Source: Candidatus Colwellia aromaticivorans (lineage in GTDB: Bacteria; Pseudomonadota; Gammaproteobacteria; Enterobacterales; Alteromonadaceae). Taken from it: DNA of 64,000 nucleotides. Shown piece by piece: positions 48,113 to 59,077 of this stretch. Numbering within the stretch: position 1 is the stretch's first letter; every line of letters begins with the position of its first letter. Location: NCBI RefSeq assembly GCF_003333305.1, contig NZ_QOLD01000028.1:62001-126000 (forward strand), in the 5' to 3' direction. The translations under genes and the position numbers were made by a program. A model generated the notes under the pieces. The model was not told the DNA's origin and made no database searches. It saw nothing but the letters and a program-made list of their open reading frames with translations.

Positions 48113-48705
48113 CACAAGATAATGAGGTTTTTGCTTGAATGCAAGCGATAAAATAACTTGATTTTGGGTTGACTTTTTACCTATTTAACAGGGGTTAGTA
48201 ACAACTAACCTAGCAAGGTAAATTTGTTTGGTAATTTACTAAAAGCAATATTTTTTTTTAACATTTTTTTTAACTGAAAATATTTTAATTGATTTTTATG
48301 TCTCTATATATCAAATTGAAATATAAAAAATAAAGTCACCAATTAACAGTGACTTATTGATTTTGTTGATTGTTTGCACAACTTGCTTAAAAATTAAAAT
48401 ATGTGTTTTTAATTTTTACACTTTTTGACAACATAGAATATAATTCACGTCTAAATTGGCCGCCAACTTATGGTTCTCTGTCACTGGATTATAATGAATG
48501 CCACTGGCATCAATGCATTTCAATTGACTTTCTTCAGCCCAAGCGATTAATTGCGACGGTTTTATGAATTTATCATGACCATGCGTACCTTCAGGAACCA
48601 ACTTAAACATTGTTACTGTGGAAAACCCTAGGTAAGAGTATATTTTTCTCTTTTTGACCCCAACCATTTTAAAACCACCTAAAATAGATTGGCTCAATCA
48701 TAATC
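48113..48705 (-). pseudogene. Duplicated 3' end of ubiG with its downstream region
   Basis: Positions 48113-48705 match 49108-49695. The stretch 48240-48540, which covers the terminator and the last 50 or so codons of ubiG, is almost identical. The part farther 5' (48612-48705) is still recognisable as ubiG (remnants of the segment after 'VKPGG') but has decayed. The 93-codon frame 48416-48697 ends with the UbiG C-terminus 'NYILCCQKV' and lacks the SAM-binding domain, so it is a pseudogene fragment. Confidence 0.85.
48330..48359 (-). terminator. Terminator copy in the ubiG duplication
   Basis: AAGTCAC / GTGACTT hairpin followed on the minus strand by a T-rich run. It is identical to the one after the intact ubiG. 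Confidence 0.7.
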
Positions 48706-48772
48706 AAATAGTTAGAGCTTAGATAGTTTTTTGAACTATAAAATGGCTACAAAGCCTCCTTTTCCATAAAAA

Positions 48773-48797
48773 AAAGCCACTATTAAAGTGGCTTTTA
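48773..48797. terminator. Hairpin with flanking A/T runs
   Basis: AAAAGCCAC and GTGGCTTTT flank TATTAAA, with A-run before and TTTTAA after, so it can act in either direction. No annotated gene needs it, except possibly the candidate RNA that follows. Confidence 0.5.
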
Positions 48798-48859
48798 ATC
48801 GAGTGATTACATAATCCAGAATTGGATAATATAAATAAAACTAGGTATCTTGATTTTTA

Positions 48860-49073
48860 TTTTAAGATCAATAGATAACATAATTCCCCTCCTTTTTTGC
48901 TTCAAAATTATAATTATGAAGCAATCGAAAGATGTATAAATCAACGAAAAAGAGTTGAATCCATCACACTAAAAATTTATAGTGGCTTTGCAAATACAGC
49001 CTATCTTTCGATTTACTTCGACATATGCTGACTAAAGAACCTTTGAATGCCTTAGAAACTTCAGAGGTTTTTT
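48860..49073 (+). ncRNA. Candidate small RNA between the ubiG copies
   Basis: The plus strand has an 11-bp inverted repeat AATCGAAAGAT (48923-48933) / ATCTTTCGATT (49002-49012), extended by GAAG/CTTC across a bulge, with an inner CACTA / TAGTG hairpin. It is followed by a strong intrinsic terminator at 49038-49073: AACCTTTGAA pairs with TTCAGAGGTT (10 pairs, one G-U) then six T. No plus-strand gene precedes it. The 5' end is a guess and expression is not shown. Confidence 0.4.
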
Positions 49074-49321
49074 CTTGTCTGAAAATCAACCGATCCCCTT
49101 GCACCCCCACAAGATAGTGAGGTTTGGACTCGAATGCAAGCGATAAAAGCTATGTGTTTTTATTGACATTTTACCGAATTAATAAGGGTTAGTAACAACT
49201 AACCTAGCACGGTTAATTTATTTGGTAATTTACTAAAAGCAATATTTTTTTTAACATTTTTTTTAACTGAAAATATTTTAATTGATTTTTATGTTTCTAT
49301 ATATCAAATTGAAATATAAAA

Positions 49322-49351
49322 AATAAAGTCACCAATTAACAGTGACTTATT
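49322..49351 (-). terminator. Terminator after ubiG
   Basis: AAGTCAC / GTGACTT hairpin with 8-nt to 9-nt loop and a T-rich stretch on the minus-strand side, about 60 bp downstream of the ubiG stop. Confidence 0.75.
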
Positions 49352-49408
49352 GATTTTGTTGATTGTTTGCACAACTTGCTTAAAAATTAAAATATGTGTT
49401 TTTAATTT

Positions 49409-50137
49409 TTACACTTTTTGACAACATAGAATATAGTTAACGTCTAAATTGGCCGCCAACTTATGGTTCTCTGTCACTGGATTATAATGAATGCCACTGG
49501 CATCAATGCATTTCAATTGACTTTCTTCTGCCCAAGCAATCAATTGTGAAGGTTTAATGAATTTGTCATGATCATGTGTTCCATCAGGAACCAATTTTAA
49601 TATCTTTTCTGCTGCTACAATAGCGAGTAGATAAGATTTAACTGTTTTATTTAATGTTGAAAAAAACACTAAACCACCCGGTTTTACTAATTGCGCGCAG
49701 GCTTTTATTACTGAAGCAGGATCAGGTACATGTTCAAGCATTTCCATACAAGTAACCATGTCAAATATTTCATTGCACTGTTGTGCCTTTTCTTCAGCGG
49801 TAATTTTTTCGTAATTTATGGTTAAGCTAGATTCTAGCGCATGCAGTTTAGCGACATTGAGTGGCTCTGCCCCCATATCTATACCTGTGACCGTGGCACC
49901 CAATTTAGCTAACGATTCTGTTAATATTCCGCCGCCGCAGCCTACGTCGATTACGTTTTTTGAGAATAGCTCTTGTTTTTGTTCAGCTATATGTTGACAA
50001 ATAAATTGAACTCTTAACGGGTTAACCTGATGTAGTGGTTTAAAATCACCTGTTAGATCCCACCATTGGCTTGCGATTTGTTCAAATTTAGCAATTTCTT
50101 CTTCATTTACATTAGGCACGCTTTTATTGTCAGTCAT
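49409..50137 (-). CDS. ubiG: Ubiquinone biosynthesis O-methyltransferase UbiG
   Basis: UbiG performs both O-methylations in ubiquinone synthesis. The 242-residue protein has SAM-binding motif I '[19 protein letters not shown]', motif post-I 'VTGIDMG', and '[11 protein letters not shown]', then the family segment '[15 protein letters not shown]'. It is divergent from gyrA and upstream of nrdA, as in E. coli. Its last part and the downstream 300 bp are duplicated at 48113-48705. Confidence 0.96.
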   Translation of the reverse strand: MTDNKSVPNVNEEEIAKFEQIASQWWDLTGDFKPLHQVNPLRVQFICQHIAEQKQELFSKNVIDVGCGGGILTESLAKLGATVTGIDMGAEPLNVAKLHALESSLTINYEKITAEEKAQQCNEIFDMVTCMEMLEHVPDPASVIKACAQLVKPGGLVFFSTLNKTVKSYLLAIVAAEKILKLVPDGTHDHDKFIKPSQLIAWAEESQLKCIDASGIHYNPVTENHKLAANLDVNYILCCQKV

Positions 50138-50322
50138 GAGGTAATCTAGTTGAAATACAGATGATCAGATTCTAAACGAAACTTTTAGTTAAACAAAGCA
50201 TAAACAATGGTAAAACCAATGTAATAGATCAATAAATATTTTTTTAGCTTACTTTATAAGCAGAATTAGTCGCCTTTATATATCGTGGCTAAAACACCTT
50301 TAAAACGGCTAAATAAAGCTGT

Positions 50323-50350
50323 TTGGCATCAACAAAAACTATGCTAATAT
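50323..50350 (+). promoter_or_regulatory. Candidate gyrA promoter
   Basis: TTGGCA (50323-50328), 16 bp, TAATAT (50345-50350), about 90 bp upstream of gyrA in the 304-bp divergent gap. No other feature is seen in that gap. Confidence 0.5.
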
Positions 50351-50441
50351 GCTGCGTTGATTTATGTTTGTTATGAAAAGATAATAATAAAAATCTAAGT
50401 GATTTTATCGTTACGTTTTAAGTTAAGGGATACATCTATTT

Positions 50442-53180
50442 ATGTCAGATCTGGCCAAAGAAATAGTACCAGTAAATATTGAAGATGAGTTAAAAACTTC
50501 CTATCTAGATTATGCCATGAGCGTTATTGTTGGGCGTGCACTGCCTGACGTACGTGATGGTTTAAAACCTGTGCATCGCCGCGTATTATTCGCAATGGAT
50601 GTATTAGGTAATGATTGGAATAAAGCTTATAAAAAATCAGCCCGTGTGGTTGGTGATGTTATCGGTAAGTATCACCCTCATGGTGATACAGCTGTTTACG
50701 ATACAATTGTTCGTATGGCACAACCTTTTTCACTTCGCTACATGTTAGTAGATGGTCAAGGTAACTTTGGTTCGGTTGATGGTGATAGTGCAGCGGCAAT
50801 GCGTTATACCGAAATTCGAATGTCTAAAATTGCTCACTCTATTCTAGCTGATTTAGAAAAAGAAACGGTTGATTTTGTTCCTAACTATGATGGTACAGAG
50901 CATATTCCTGCGGTTATGCCAACGCGTATTCCTAACTTGCTTGTTAATGGTAGCTCGGGTATTGCGGTTGGTATGGCAACGAATATTCCACCACATAACT
51001 TAACTGAAGTTGTTAATGCTTGTTTAGCGCTTATTGAAAATAGCGATATTTCTTTTGAAGAATTATTAACTCATATACCTGGCCCTGATTTTCCAACAGC
51101 AGGAATTATCAGTGGTCGTGCAGGCATTGAAGAAGCTTACCGTACTGGCCGTGGTAAAATAAAAATTCGAGCGCGTGCAGACATTGAAGTGAATGAAAGC
51201 ACGGGTAAAGAAACTATTGTTGTACACGAATTACCATACCAAGTTAACAAAGCACGCCTGATTGAAAAAATGGCCGAGCTTGTTAAAGAAAAACGTCTTG
51301 AAGGTATTTCAGCATTGCGTGATGAGTCTGATAAAGACGGCATGCGTATGGTTGTTGAAGTTAAGCGTGGTGAAGTGGGTGAAGTTGTTTTAAATAACTT
51401 ATACAAACTGACACAAATGCAGGTGTCTTTTGGTTTGAATATGGTGGCATTGACTAATGGTCAACCAAAAATATTCAATATAAAAGAAATGTTAGAAGCG
51501 TTTGTACTGCATCGCCGTGAAGTAGTTACACGCCGTACTATTTTTGAATTAAGAAAAGCACGTGAACGCGCGCATTTACTTGAAGGTTTATCAATTGCCC
51601 TAGCGAATATAGACCCGATCATTGAATTAATTAAAACCTCAACAACACCAAGTGAAGCAAAAGAAGCGTTAATTTCACGTGGCTGGAGTTTAGGTAATGT
51701 TGCAGACATGCTTAGTGCAGCCGGTAATGATGCGGCACGTCCTGAATGGCTAGAACCAGAGTTTGGTATTCTTGAAAATCAATATTATTTAACACCTGTT
51801 CAAGCACAAGCTATTTTAGATTTGCGTTTGCACAAATTAACCGGCTTAGAACATGAAAAAATTCTAGCTGAATACAAAGGCTTACTCGATGTCATCGCAG
51901 AGTTGATGCATATACTTGCAGAGCCGTCACGTTTAATGGAAATTATTTGTGAAGAGCTTGAAGCCATTCGTGACGAATTTGGTGATGAACGCCGTACAGA
52001 AATTACTAATGCGTCTCATGATTTGTCTTTAGAAGACTTAATCACTGAAGAAGATGTAGTGGTAACACTTTCTCACGAAGGTTATGTTAAATACCAAATA
52101 CTGTCAGATTACCAATCACAAAAACGTGGTGGAAAAGGTAAAGCAGCAACTAAGATGAAAGAAGAAGATTTCATCGAACGTTTATTGATTGCTAATACCC
52201 ACGACACTATTTTGTGTTTCTCAAATCGTGGTAAATTATATTGGTTGAAAGTATATCAATTACCGCTTGCAAGTCGTACTGCGCGTGGTCGTCCTATTGT
52301 TAATATACTGCCGCTTGAAAATGATGAACGAATTACCGCTATTTTACCTGTACGCGAATATGAAGAAGATAAGTACATCATCATGGCAACAGCCTCAGGT
52401 ACAGTGAAGAAAACAGCATTAACGGCTTATAAAAACCAAAGAGCTAACGGTATTATCGCACTTAACCTACGTGATGATGATACCTTAATTGGTGTCGATA
52501 TTACCGACGGTAACAATGACATCATGTTATTCTCTGATGCGGGTAAAGTTGTTCGTTTCAATGAAAAAGTTCGTGATAGCGAAACGGGTGAAATAAAAAT
52601 TGATCCTGAAACAGGTGAACAGCGTTGGGCATTAAAACCTATCGGCAGAACAGGTACCGGTGTTCGTGGTATTAGACTTGAGGATACGCAGAAAGTAATT
52701 TCTTTAATCGTACCTAAAAATGATGGACCAATATTAACGATTACTGAAAATGGTTACGGTAAACGTACTGAACTAAGCGAATATCCTGCGAAGAGTAGAG
52801 CAACTAAAGGTGTTGTTTCTATTAAAGTGAGTGAACGTAATGGTAAGGTTGTTGGTGCTGTACAAGTTGAAGATCTTGATGAAATCATGGTCATTACCGA
52901 TAACGGCACATTAGTACGTACCAGAGTTAATGAAGTGAGTATTATTGGTCGTAATACTCAAGGTGTTCGTTTAATTCGTACGAGTGACGATGAACATGTT
53001 GTTGCCTTACAACGTATTGATGAAATAGAAGAGCCAGCTGTGCTTGAAGGTGAAAGTGTCGAAGGAGAAGTAACTAGTCAAGAAGATAGCTCTTTAGATC
53101 AAGATGCTTTGAATCACAATCCAGAGCAAAGTGCTCAACAAGCTGATGAAGATAGCCAAATAGATGACGAACAAGAATAA
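50442..53180 (+). CDS. gyrA: DNA gyrase subunit A
   Basis: The 912-residue GyrA cuts and rejoins DNA in gyrase. The catalytic tyrosine is Y122 ('AMRYTEI'), same number as in E. coli. The quinolone-determining region reads '[15 protein letters not shown]', with T83 where E. coli has S83, and D87. The GyrA box is 'QKRGGKGK'. The C-terminal beta-pinwheel ends with an acidic tail ('[15 protein letters not shown]' and beyond) longer than in E. coli (875 residues). An intrinsic terminator follows. Confidence 0.98.
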   Translation: MSDLAKEIVPVNIEDELKTSYLDYAMSVIVGRALPDVRDGLKPVHRRVLFAMDVLGNDWNKAYKKSARVVGDVIGKYHPHGDTAVYDTIVRMAQPFSLRYMLVDGQGNFGSVDGDSAAAMRYTEIRMSKIAHSILADLEKETVDFVPNYDGTEHIPAVMPTRIPNLLVNGSSGIAVGMATNIPPHNLTEVVNACLALIENSDISFEELLTHIPGPDFPTAGIISGRAGIEEAYRTGRGKIKIRARADIEVNESTGKETIVVHELPYQVNKARLIEKMAELVKEKRLEGISALRDESDKDGMRMVVEVKRGEVGEVVLNNLYKLTQMQVSFGLNMVALTNGQPKIFNIKEMLEAFVLHRREVVTRRTIFELRKARERAHLLEGLSIALANIDPIIELIKTSTTPSEAKEALISRGWSLGNVADMLSAAGNDAARPEWLEPEFGILENQYYLTPVQAQAILDLRLHKLTGLEHEKILAEYKGLLDVIAELMHILAEPSRLMEIICEELEAIRDEFGDERRTEITNASHDLSLEDLITEEDVVVTLSHEGYVKYQILSDYQSQKRGGKGKAATKMKEEDFIERLLIANTHDTILCFSNRGKLYWLKVYQLPLASRTARGRPIVNILPLENDERITAILPVREYEEDKYIIMATASGTVKKTALTAYKNQRANGIIALNLRDDDTLIGVDITDGNNDIMLFSDAGKVVRFNEKVRDSETGEIKIDPETGEQRWALKPIGRTGTGVRGIRLEDTQKVISLIVPKNDGPILTITENGYGKRTELSEYPAKSRATKGVVSIKVSERNGKVVGAVQVEDLDEIMVITDNGTLVRTRVNEVSIIGRNTQGVRLIRTSDDEHVVALQRIDEIEEPAVLEGESVEGEVTSQEDSSLDQDALNHNPEQSAQQADEDSQIDDEQE

Positions 53181-53199
53181 TCGTCGTTAACAACAAAAA

Positions 53200-53228
53200 A
53201 AAGGGCGGCTAATAACCGCCTTTTTTAT
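53200..53228 (+). terminator. Intrinsic terminator after gyrA
   Basis: AAGGGCGG and CCGCCTT form a stem around TAATA, followed by TTTTTT. Confidence 0.85.
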
Positions 53229-53334
53229 GTTCAGGATGAACGGTATTTCGTGGTCACATAGATGTGAAAGAGCGTGTATTACTTTAAATACATAATAAAA
53301 ATGTATTAATATTATTTTATTTGAGAATAACAAA

Positions 53335-54423
53335 ATGTCTGAAGTTTTTAATTTTTGTGCAGGCCCTGCAATGTTACCAACAGCAGTAATGACAAAAGCG
53401 CAAAATGAATTTATTAATTGGAATAACACCGGTAGTTCTGTAATGGAATTAAGCCACCGTAGTAATATCTATATGAAAATGGCATTCCAAGCTGAGGCAG
53501 ATTTACGCGAGTTAATGGCCATTCCTGATAACTATAAAGTATTATTTTGTCATGGTGGTGGTCGAGGCCAATTTTCTGCTGTTCCGCTAAACTTATTACC
53601 TCAAGGTAAATCAGCAGACTATATTGTTAATGGCTCGTGGTCAAAAGCAGCCGCCTTAGAAGCTGAAAATTTTGGTTCTATTAACGTTATTAATGTTCGT
53701 GAAGAGCACAATGATGGTGAAATTAGTATTATTCCTAATGCTAAATGGCCATTAAATAATGATGCCGCTTATGTACATTACTGTCCAAATGAAACGGTTG
53801 ACGGTATTGAAATTAATGAAATACCAGAAACTAACGGTGTTCCTTTAGTTGCTGATATGTCATCAACCATTTTATCTCATGAAATTGATGTGACTAAATT
53901 TGGTTTAATTTATGCAGGAGCACAAAAAAATATTGGTCCGTCAGGTTTGACTATTGTTATTGTTCGTGAAGACTTACTTGGTAATGCTCAACTAGCAACA
54001 CCTTGTATTATGAATTACCAAACCTCTGCTGATAATGACTCTATGTACAATACGCCACCTACATATGCATGGTATTTAGCGAGTTTAGTTTTTCAATGGC
54101 TTAAAGAACTTGGCGGTGTTAAAGCTATTGCTAAAGTAAACCAAGAAAAAGCCGAATTATTATATCAAGTTATCGATAGTAGTGATTTTTATAACAATCC
54201 TATTGATAAGCAATATCGTAGTAAAATGAACATTCCATTTTGGCTTAACGATGAAAGCTTAAATGAAAAGTTTATATTACAAGCAGAACAACATGGGTTA
54301 ATGGCACTAAAAGGTCATAGGATCGTTGGTGGTATGCGTGCAAGTATCTATAATGCTATGCCAATTGAAGGTGTACAAGCATTAGTCGATTTTATGCAAC
54401 AATTTGAAAAGAGGATGAGATAA
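53335..54423 (+). CDS. serC: Phosphoserine aminotransferase
   Basis: SerC makes phosphoserine from 3-phosphohydroxypyruvate and also acts in pyridoxal phosphate synthesis. The 362-residue PLP enzyme opens '[16 protein letters not shown]', has '[13 protein letters not shown]', the PLP lysine in '[19 protein letters not shown]', and ends '[23 protein letters not shown]'. It is in the standard serC-aroA order with 1 nt between genes. Confidence 0.97.
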   Translation: MSEVFNFCAGPAMLPTAVMTKAQNEFINWNNTGSSVMELSHRSNIYMKMAFQAEADLRELMAIPDNYKVLFCHGGGRGQFSAVPLNLLPQGKSADYIVNGSWSKAAALEAENFGSINVINVREEHNDGEISIIPNAKWPLNNDAAYVHYCPNETVDGIEINEIPETNGVPLVADMSSTILSHEIDVTKFGLIYAGAQKNIGPSGLTIVIVREDLLGNAQLATPCIMNYQTSADNDSMYNTPPTYAWYLASLVFQWLKELGGVKAIAKVNQEKAELLYQVIDSSDFYNNPIDKQYRSKMNIPFWLNDESLNEKFILQAEQHGLMALKGHRIVGGMRASIYNAMPIEGVQALVDFMQQFEKRMR

Positions 54424-54424
54424 A

Positions 54425-55705
54425 GTGGAGCAGTTAACATTAAATCCAATAGGTAGAATTAACGGAGAAGTTTTTTTACCTGGTTCTAAAAGCTTATCTA
54501 ATCGCGCATTGTTAATTGCGGCATTAGCGAACGGCGTAACTAAAATCACTAACTTATTGGTTAGTGATGACATTAACCATATGCTAAATGCGTTAAAAAG
54601 CCTTGGTATTGAATATACCCTAAGTGATTGCGGTACTGAGTGTACTGTTATCGGAAATAATGGTTTTTTCAAAACTAAAGCGCCATTGGAACTATTCCTA
54701 GGTAATGCAGGTACGGCGATGCGCCCATTGTGTGCAGCCCTTGCAGCGAGTGAAGGTGAATATATCTTAACTGGCGAACCAAGAATGAAAGAACGGCCAA
54801 TCGGCCATTTAGGTGATGCATTGGCACAGCTTAGTGCTGATATAGAATATTTAGAAAATAAAAATTACCCACCGGTAAAAATAACAGGTAAAACGTTAAC
54901 AGGAAATACAGTAAGCATTGATGGCTCAATATCGAGTCAGTTTTTAACTGCAATTTTAATGATAGCACCCTTGTTAGGAACAGATACCGATATAGAAATT
55001 GACGGTGAATTAGTCTCTAAGCCATACATTGATATTACGCTTGATATTATGCAAAGGTTTGGTGTTAACGTACAGAATAATGACTATAAGTCTTTCACTG
55101 TTAAAGGTGGTCAGTCATACCAAGCTTTAGAAAAATATATGGTTGAAGGTGATGCCTCTTCAGCTTCATATTTTTTAGCGGCTGGGGCAATTAAAGGTGG
55201 CGAAATTACCGTGCATGGCGTTGGTAAACTAAGTGTTCAGGGTGATAAGCACTTTGCTGATGTTCTTGAGAAAATGGGAGCAGAAGTTACTTGGGGTGAT
55301 GAATCAATCACTGTTGTTGGCAAACCGTTAACTGCAGTTGATATGGATATGAATCATATCCCTGATGCAGCCATGACCATTGCAACCACAGCACTTTTTG
55401 CTACAGGCACAACAACTATTCGAAATGTTTACAACTGGCGCGTAAAAGAGACTGATCGATTAAACGCCATGGCTACAGAGCTAAGAAAGGTAGGTGCTGA
55501 TGTGATTGAAGGTGAAGATTATATTTCTATTACGCCACCTAAGCTTCTTAAACATGCTGAAATTGATACTTATGACGATCACAGGATAGCTATGTGCTTT
55601 TCTCTCGTTGCCTTAAGCGATACCCCCGTTACTATTAATGATCCTAAGTGTACGGCAAAAACATTTCCTGATTATTTTGACAAGTTAGCGCAAGTCTCTT
55701 GCTAA
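54425..55705 (+). CDS. aroA: 3-Phosphoshikimate 1-carboxyvinyltransferase (EPSP synthase)
   Basis: The 426-residue enzyme joins PEP to shikimate 3-phosphate in aromatic amino-acid synthesis. Conserved parts are '[18 protein letters not shown]', '[16 protein letters not shown]' (class I 'GNAGTAMRP'), '[13 protein letters not shown]' and '[12 protein letters not shown]'. The start is GTG, immediately after the serC stop; GAGG lies upstream. The [20 protein letters not shown] sequences point to a class I (glyphosate-sensitive) enzyme; sensitivity is inferred from class. Confidence 0.97.
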   Translation: MEQLTLNPIGRINGEVFLPGSKSLSNRALLIAALANGVTKITNLLVSDDINHMLNALKSLGIEYTLSDCGTECTVIGNNGFFKTKAPLELFLGNAGTAMRPLCAALAASEGEYILTGEPRMKERPIGHLGDALAQLSADIEYLENKNYPPVKITGKTLTGNTVSIDGSISSQFLTAILMIAPLLGTDTDIEIDGELVSKPYIDITLDIMQRFGVNVQNNDYKSFTVKGGQSYQALEKYMVEGDASSASYFLAAGAIKGGEITVHGVGKLSVQGDKHFADVLEKMGAEVTWGDESITVVGKPLTAVDMDMNHIPDAAMTIATTALFATGTTTIRNVYNWRVKETDRLNAMATELRKVGADVIEGEDYISITPPKLLKHAEIDTYDDHRIAMCFSLVALSDTPVTINDPKCTAKTFPDYFDKLAQVSC

Positions 55706-55750
55706 ATACATTAAAATAATTTTTTTGGCGATTTTTAAATATAAATCCCG

Positions 55751-55756
55751 TATAAT
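55751..55756 (+). promoter_or_regulatory. Candidate -10 of a cmk promoter
   Basis: TATAAT lies 38 bp upstream of the cmk start, preceded by a weak -35 (TTGGCG, 20 bp away). A strong AAGGAG follows for cmk translation. Confidence 0.4.
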
Positions 55757-55788
55757 CCCGCCGATTTTTGACATAAGGAGAGATATGT

Positions 55789-56469
55789 ATGCAGGAAAGC
55801 GTTCCAGTTATTACCATTGATGGTCCTAGTGGTGCAGGCAAAGGAACAGTTGCCAGACTTGTAGCAGAACAGCTAGGTTGGCACTTACTTGACAGCGGTG
55901 CTATCTACCGTGTCCTTGCCGTGGCAACTCAACATCATCATGTTAGTATTGAAGATGAAGAGCCACTTATTCCCATGGCTGCACATTTAGATGTGCAATT
56001 CGAAATCAGTAGCCAAGGGGAAGGAAAAATCATTTTAGAAGGTGAAGATGTTACCAATAGTATTCGCACCGAAGAAATTGGTGCGTTAGCGTCAAAAGTT
56101 GCCGCATTTCCCCGTGTACGTGAAGCTTTATTACGCCGTCAACGTGCTTTTTGTGTTTCACCAGGTTTAGTTGCTGATGGACGAGATATGGGAACCGTTG
56201 TGTTTTCAAATTCGCCGGTAAAGGTATTTTTAACGGCTAGTGCTGAAGAACGTGCACAGAGACGATTTAATCAGTTGAAAGAGAAAGGATTTGATGTTAA
56301 AATCGGGCGCCTTTTGGATGACATACGTCAACGAGATGAGCGAGATAGCAGCCGAAAAGTTGCCCCGCTTGTTCCTGCAGAAGGAGCGTTAATCATTGAC
56401 TCTACTGACTTTTCCATACAGGAAGTGGTTAATAAAGTCCTTTCATTTGCGAATGGAAAATTAACATAA
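55789..56469 (+). CDS. cmk: Cytidylate kinase
   Basis: Cmk phosphorylates CMP and dCMP. The 226-residue protein has the P-loop '[18 protein letters not shown]', '[13 protein letters not shown]', 'GRDMGTVVF' and '[13 protein letters not shown]'. AAGGAG is 8 nt before the ATG. It lies upstream of rpsA as in E. coli. Confidence 0.97.
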   Translation: MQESVPVITIDGPSGAGKGTVARLVAEQLGWHLLDSGAIYRVLAVATQHHHVSIEDEEPLIPMAAHLDVQFEISSQGEGKIILEGEDVTNSIRTEEIGALASKVAAFPRVREALLRRQRAFCVSPGLVADGRDMGTVVFSNSPVKVFLTASAEERAQRRFNQLKEKGFDVKIGRLLDDIRQRDERDSSRKVAPLVPAEGALIIDSTDFSIQEVVNKVLSFANGKLT

Positions 56470-56595
56470 ATCTTTTACCTTTTATTTATTAGGTAAAATT
56501 AACTAAAGCTTACGTCAAGGATGTACCGAAGCTAATTTAACAACCCCATGAGACATGAAGTCGACTGGATTAATAGCTGAGTTTATAAACAAGTT
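56470..56595 (+). promoter_or_regulatory. rpsA leader without Shine-Dalgarno
   Basis: There is no Shine-Dalgarno in front of the rpsA ATG. In gammaproteobacteria this leader folds into hairpins with GGA in the loops and S1 represses its own translation. Two GGA segments are seen here (AAGGATG at about 56517, CTGGATT at about 56566). The folds were not computed. Confidence 0.45.
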
Positions 56596-58257
56596 ATGAC
56601 TGAAAATTTTGCGCAACTTTTTGAAGAAAGTTTAAAAGAAATCGAAACACGTCCTGGTTCAATTATTAAAGGCACTATCGTTGCTGTTAATAAAGACAAT
56701 GTTATTGTTGATGCAGGCCTTAAATCTGAAAGTGTTATCTCAATTGATCAATTCAAAAACGCTACTGGTGAAGTAGAAGTTGTTGTTGGCGATCAAGTTG
56801 ACGTATCTCTTAAAGCCACAGATGATGGTTTCGGTGAAACTGTTCTTTCTCGCGATGATGCTAAGCGTCATGAAGCGTGGCAAGTGCTTGAAAAAGCATA
56901 TGAAGAAAAAGAAACTGTTATCGGTGTTATCAACGGTAAAGTTAAAGGTGGTTTCACGGTTGAAGTTAGCGATATTCGTGCTTTCTTACCTGGTTCATTA
57001 GTAGATGTTCGTCCAGTACGTGACACTGCTCACCTTGAAGGTAAACCTTTAGAATTTAAAGTTATTAAGCTTGATCAAAAGCGTAATAACGTAGTTGTTT
57101 CACGTCGTGCTGTTATAGAAGCAGAAGGCAGTGCAGAACGTGATGAATTACTAGAGTCATTAGCGGAAGGCCAAGAAGTTAAAGGTATCGTTAAGAACCT
57201 TACTGATTACGGTGCATTCGTTGACTTAGGCGGCATTGATGGTTTATTACATATCACAGATATGGCTTGGAAACGTGTTAAGCACCCAAGTGAAATCGTA
57301 AATGTTGGCGATGAAATTCAAGTTAAAGTATTGAAATTCGACCGTGAGCGTACTCGTGTATCTCTTGGTATGAAGCAGTTAGGCGAAGATCCATGGGTAG
57401 CAATTGCTAACCGTTACCCTGAAGGTTCTAAACTTTCAGGTCGCGTAACTAACTTAACTGATTACGGTTGTTTCGTTGAAATCCAAGAAGGCGTTGAAGG
57501 TTTAGTTCACGTTTCTGAAATGGATTGGACTAACAAAAACATCCACCCATCTAAAGTTGTTAGCTTAGGTGATACAGTTGAAGTACTAGTATTAGAAATT
57601 GACGAAGAACGTCGTCGTATTTCTCTAGGTCTTAAACAGTGTATTGCTAACCCTTGGGAAGAGTTTGCTAAAAACTTCAACAAAGGCGACAAAGTATCAG
57701 GTAAGATCAAGTCAATTACTGACTTTGGTATCTTCATTGGTCTTGATGGCGGCATAGATGGTTTAGTTCACTTATCTGATATTTCATGGGCTGGTGGCGA
57801 AGAAGCCGTACGTGATTATAAGAAAGGCGATGAAATCGATGCTATCGTTCTTCAAGTTGACCCTGAACGTGAGCGTATCTCGTTAGGTGTTAAACAAGCT
57901 GAAGACGACCCGTTCAATATGTATCTGACAGATAAGAAAAAAGGTGCTATTGTTAACGGTAAGGTAACTGAAGTTGATGCTAAAGGCGCAACTATTTTGT
58001 TAGCTGAAAGTGTTGAAGGTTACTTACGTGTTAGCGACATTTCTGTAGAGCGTATCGAAGATGCATCTGCAGTATTAAAAGTTGGTGACGACGTTGAAGC
58101 TAAGTTTATGGGTGTGGATCGTAAGAACCGTACTATTAGCTTATCTATCAAAGCTAAAGATCAAGCGGACGAGCGTGAAGCTATGGATAGCTTGAACCAA
58201 GTTGAAGAAACTGGTTTAAGTGCAATGGCTGCAGCGTTTAAAAACGCTAAAAACTAG
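56596..58257 (+). CDS. rpsA: 30S ribosomal protein S1
   Basis: The 553-residue protein has six S1 repeats, each with a copy of the 'GxVxxxxxxGxxVxxxxxxGxxxxSE' style pattern: '[16 protein letters not shown]', '[15 protein letters not shown]', '[17 protein letters not shown]', '[16 protein letters not shown]', '[18 protein letters not shown]' and '[17 protein letters not shown]'. S1 binds mRNA on the 30S subunit. E. coli S1 has 557 residues. The order cmk-rpsA-ihfB is conserved. Confidence 0.98.
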   Translation: MTENFAQLFEESLKEIETRPGSIIKGTIVAVNKDNVIVDAGLKSESVISIDQFKNATGEVEVVVGDQVDVSLKATDDGFGETVLSRDDAKRHEAWQVLEKAYEEKETVIGVINGKVKGGFTVEVSDIRAFLPGSLVDVRPVRDTAHLEGKPLEFKVIKLDQKRNNVVVSRRAVIEAEGSAERDELLESLAEGQEVKGIVKNLTDYGAFVDLGGIDGLLHITDMAWKRVKHPSEIVNVGDEIQVKVLKFDRERTRVSLGMKQLGEDPWVAIANRYPEGSKLSGRVTNLTDYGCFVEIQEGVEGLVHVSEMDWTNKNIHPSKVVSLGDTVEVLVLEIDEERRRISLGLKQCIANPWEEFAKNFNKGDKVSGKIKSITDFGIFIGLDGGIDGLVHLSDISWAGGEEAVRDYKKGDEIDAIVLQVDPERERISLGVKQAEDDPFNMYLTDKKKGAIVNGKVTEVDAKGATILLAESVEGYLRVSDISVERIEDASAVLKVGDDVEAKFMGVDRKNRTISLSIKAKDQADEREAMDSLNQVEETGLSAMAAAFKNAKN

Positions 58258-58335
58258 TTTCTAATAAAAAGTTGTTAGTTTTTACACTCTTTTTACTTGA
58301 ACTGAGTCATTAGGAAAAGTAAACAAGAGATCAGG

Positions 58336-58366
58336 GGAAGAGAGGTTATTTTTACCTCTCTTCTTA
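58336..58366 (+). terminator. Hairpin between rpsA and ihfB
   Basis: GAAGAGAGGT and ACCTCTCTTC form a long stem with loop TATTTTT. The following TATATT is only weakly T-rich, so partial read-through to ihfB is likely. Confidence 0.65.
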
Positions 58367-58411
58367 TATTAACTTCATTAGCGCGAAGCTAGATGAATAC
58401 TGGAGGGGCAT

Positions 58412-58699
58412 ATGACCAAATCAGAACTCATTGAAAAGTTAGCAGATAAATTAAGCCATTTATCCGCCAAAGATGTAGAACAATCGATTAAAGAAATCTT
58501 AGAATTAATGGCGCAATCCTTGTCAAAAGGTGACCGCATAGAAATTAGAGGCTTTGGTAGTTTTTCATTACATTATCGTGCTCCTAGAGTTGGTAGGAAC
58601 CCTAAAACTGGTGAATCAGTTGAGTTGACGGGCAAATACGTACCTCACTTTAAACCGGGTAAAGAATTGCGAGAAAGAGTTAATCTTTCGGTTGCTTAG
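58412..58699 (+). CDS. ihfB: Integration host factor subunit beta
   Basis: The 95-residue DNA-bending protein has the HU/IHF pattern: '[17 protein letters not shown]', '[29 protein letters not shown]' (arm with the conserved proline in 'GRNPKTG') and '[16 protein letters not shown]'. IHF subunit beta is supported by position after rpsA. GGAGG lies before the ATG. Confidence 0.97.
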   Translation: MTKSELIEKLADKLSHLSAKDVEQSIKEILELMAQSLSKGDRIEIRGFGSFSLHYRAPRVGRNPKTGESVELTGKYVPHFKPGKELRERVNLSVA

Positions 58700-58760
58700 T
58701 CTTCTCTGATAATGAGAAGCAACTTAAGTAATTGCAAAGCAATACAAAAGATTAGATAAT

Positions 58761-58793
58761 AAACGGCATACTTTGGTATGCCGTTTTTTTTAT
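58761..58793 (+). terminator. Intrinsic terminator after ihfB
   Basis: AAACGGCATAC and GTATGCCGTTT form a strong stem, followed by a T-run. Confidence 0.87.
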
Positions 58794-58817
58794 TTCCATT
58801 ATTAAGCAGGAGCTCAC

Positions 58818-59063
58818 GTGCGAATATATTTTACTTTTTTCTTAGTGTTGATTTTACTCGCGATTGCTTTTGTTTTTGGTAGTCAAAATGATCAATTAAT
58901 ATCGTTAAACTATTTAGTTGCAAGAGTTGAGTTGTCAATGGCAGCGGCCGTTAGTTTATTCACTACTATTGGTTTTATCCTTGGTCTTTTAGCTACCATA
59001 CTGTGGCGCTTGATACGTAAAGGTAAAAAATCATTAGCTAAGAATCGTTCAACTGAAGTCTGA
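58818..59063 (+). CDS. lapA: LapA family inner-membrane protein (LPS assembly)
   Basis: This 81-residue protein has two membrane segments (about 3-21 'IYFTFFLVLILLAIAFVFG' and about 38-62) and 'GSQNDQLISLNYLVARVELSMAAAVSLF', typical of LapA/DUF1049. It works with LapB in control of LPS synthesis. The start is GTG, with AGGAG 5 nt upstream. It is co-transcribed with lapB, 14 bp downstream. Confidence 0.9.
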   Translation: MRIYFTFFLVLILLAIAFVFGSQNDQLISLNYLVARVELSMAAAVSLFTTIGFILGLLATILWRLIRKGKKSLAKNRSTEV

Positions 59064-59077
59064 GAATCAGTAACACC

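Noticed and set aside
48111-48128. NrdR boxes at CACAAGATAATGAGG and its copy at 49108
   Set aside because: Only about five of eight base pairs of the palindrome hold, no second phased box was found, and the segment is part of the ubiG duplication.
48416-48697. 93-codon ORF as a separate gene
   Set aside because: Most of it is the copied UbiG C-terminus without the catalytic domain; it is the decayed duplicate.
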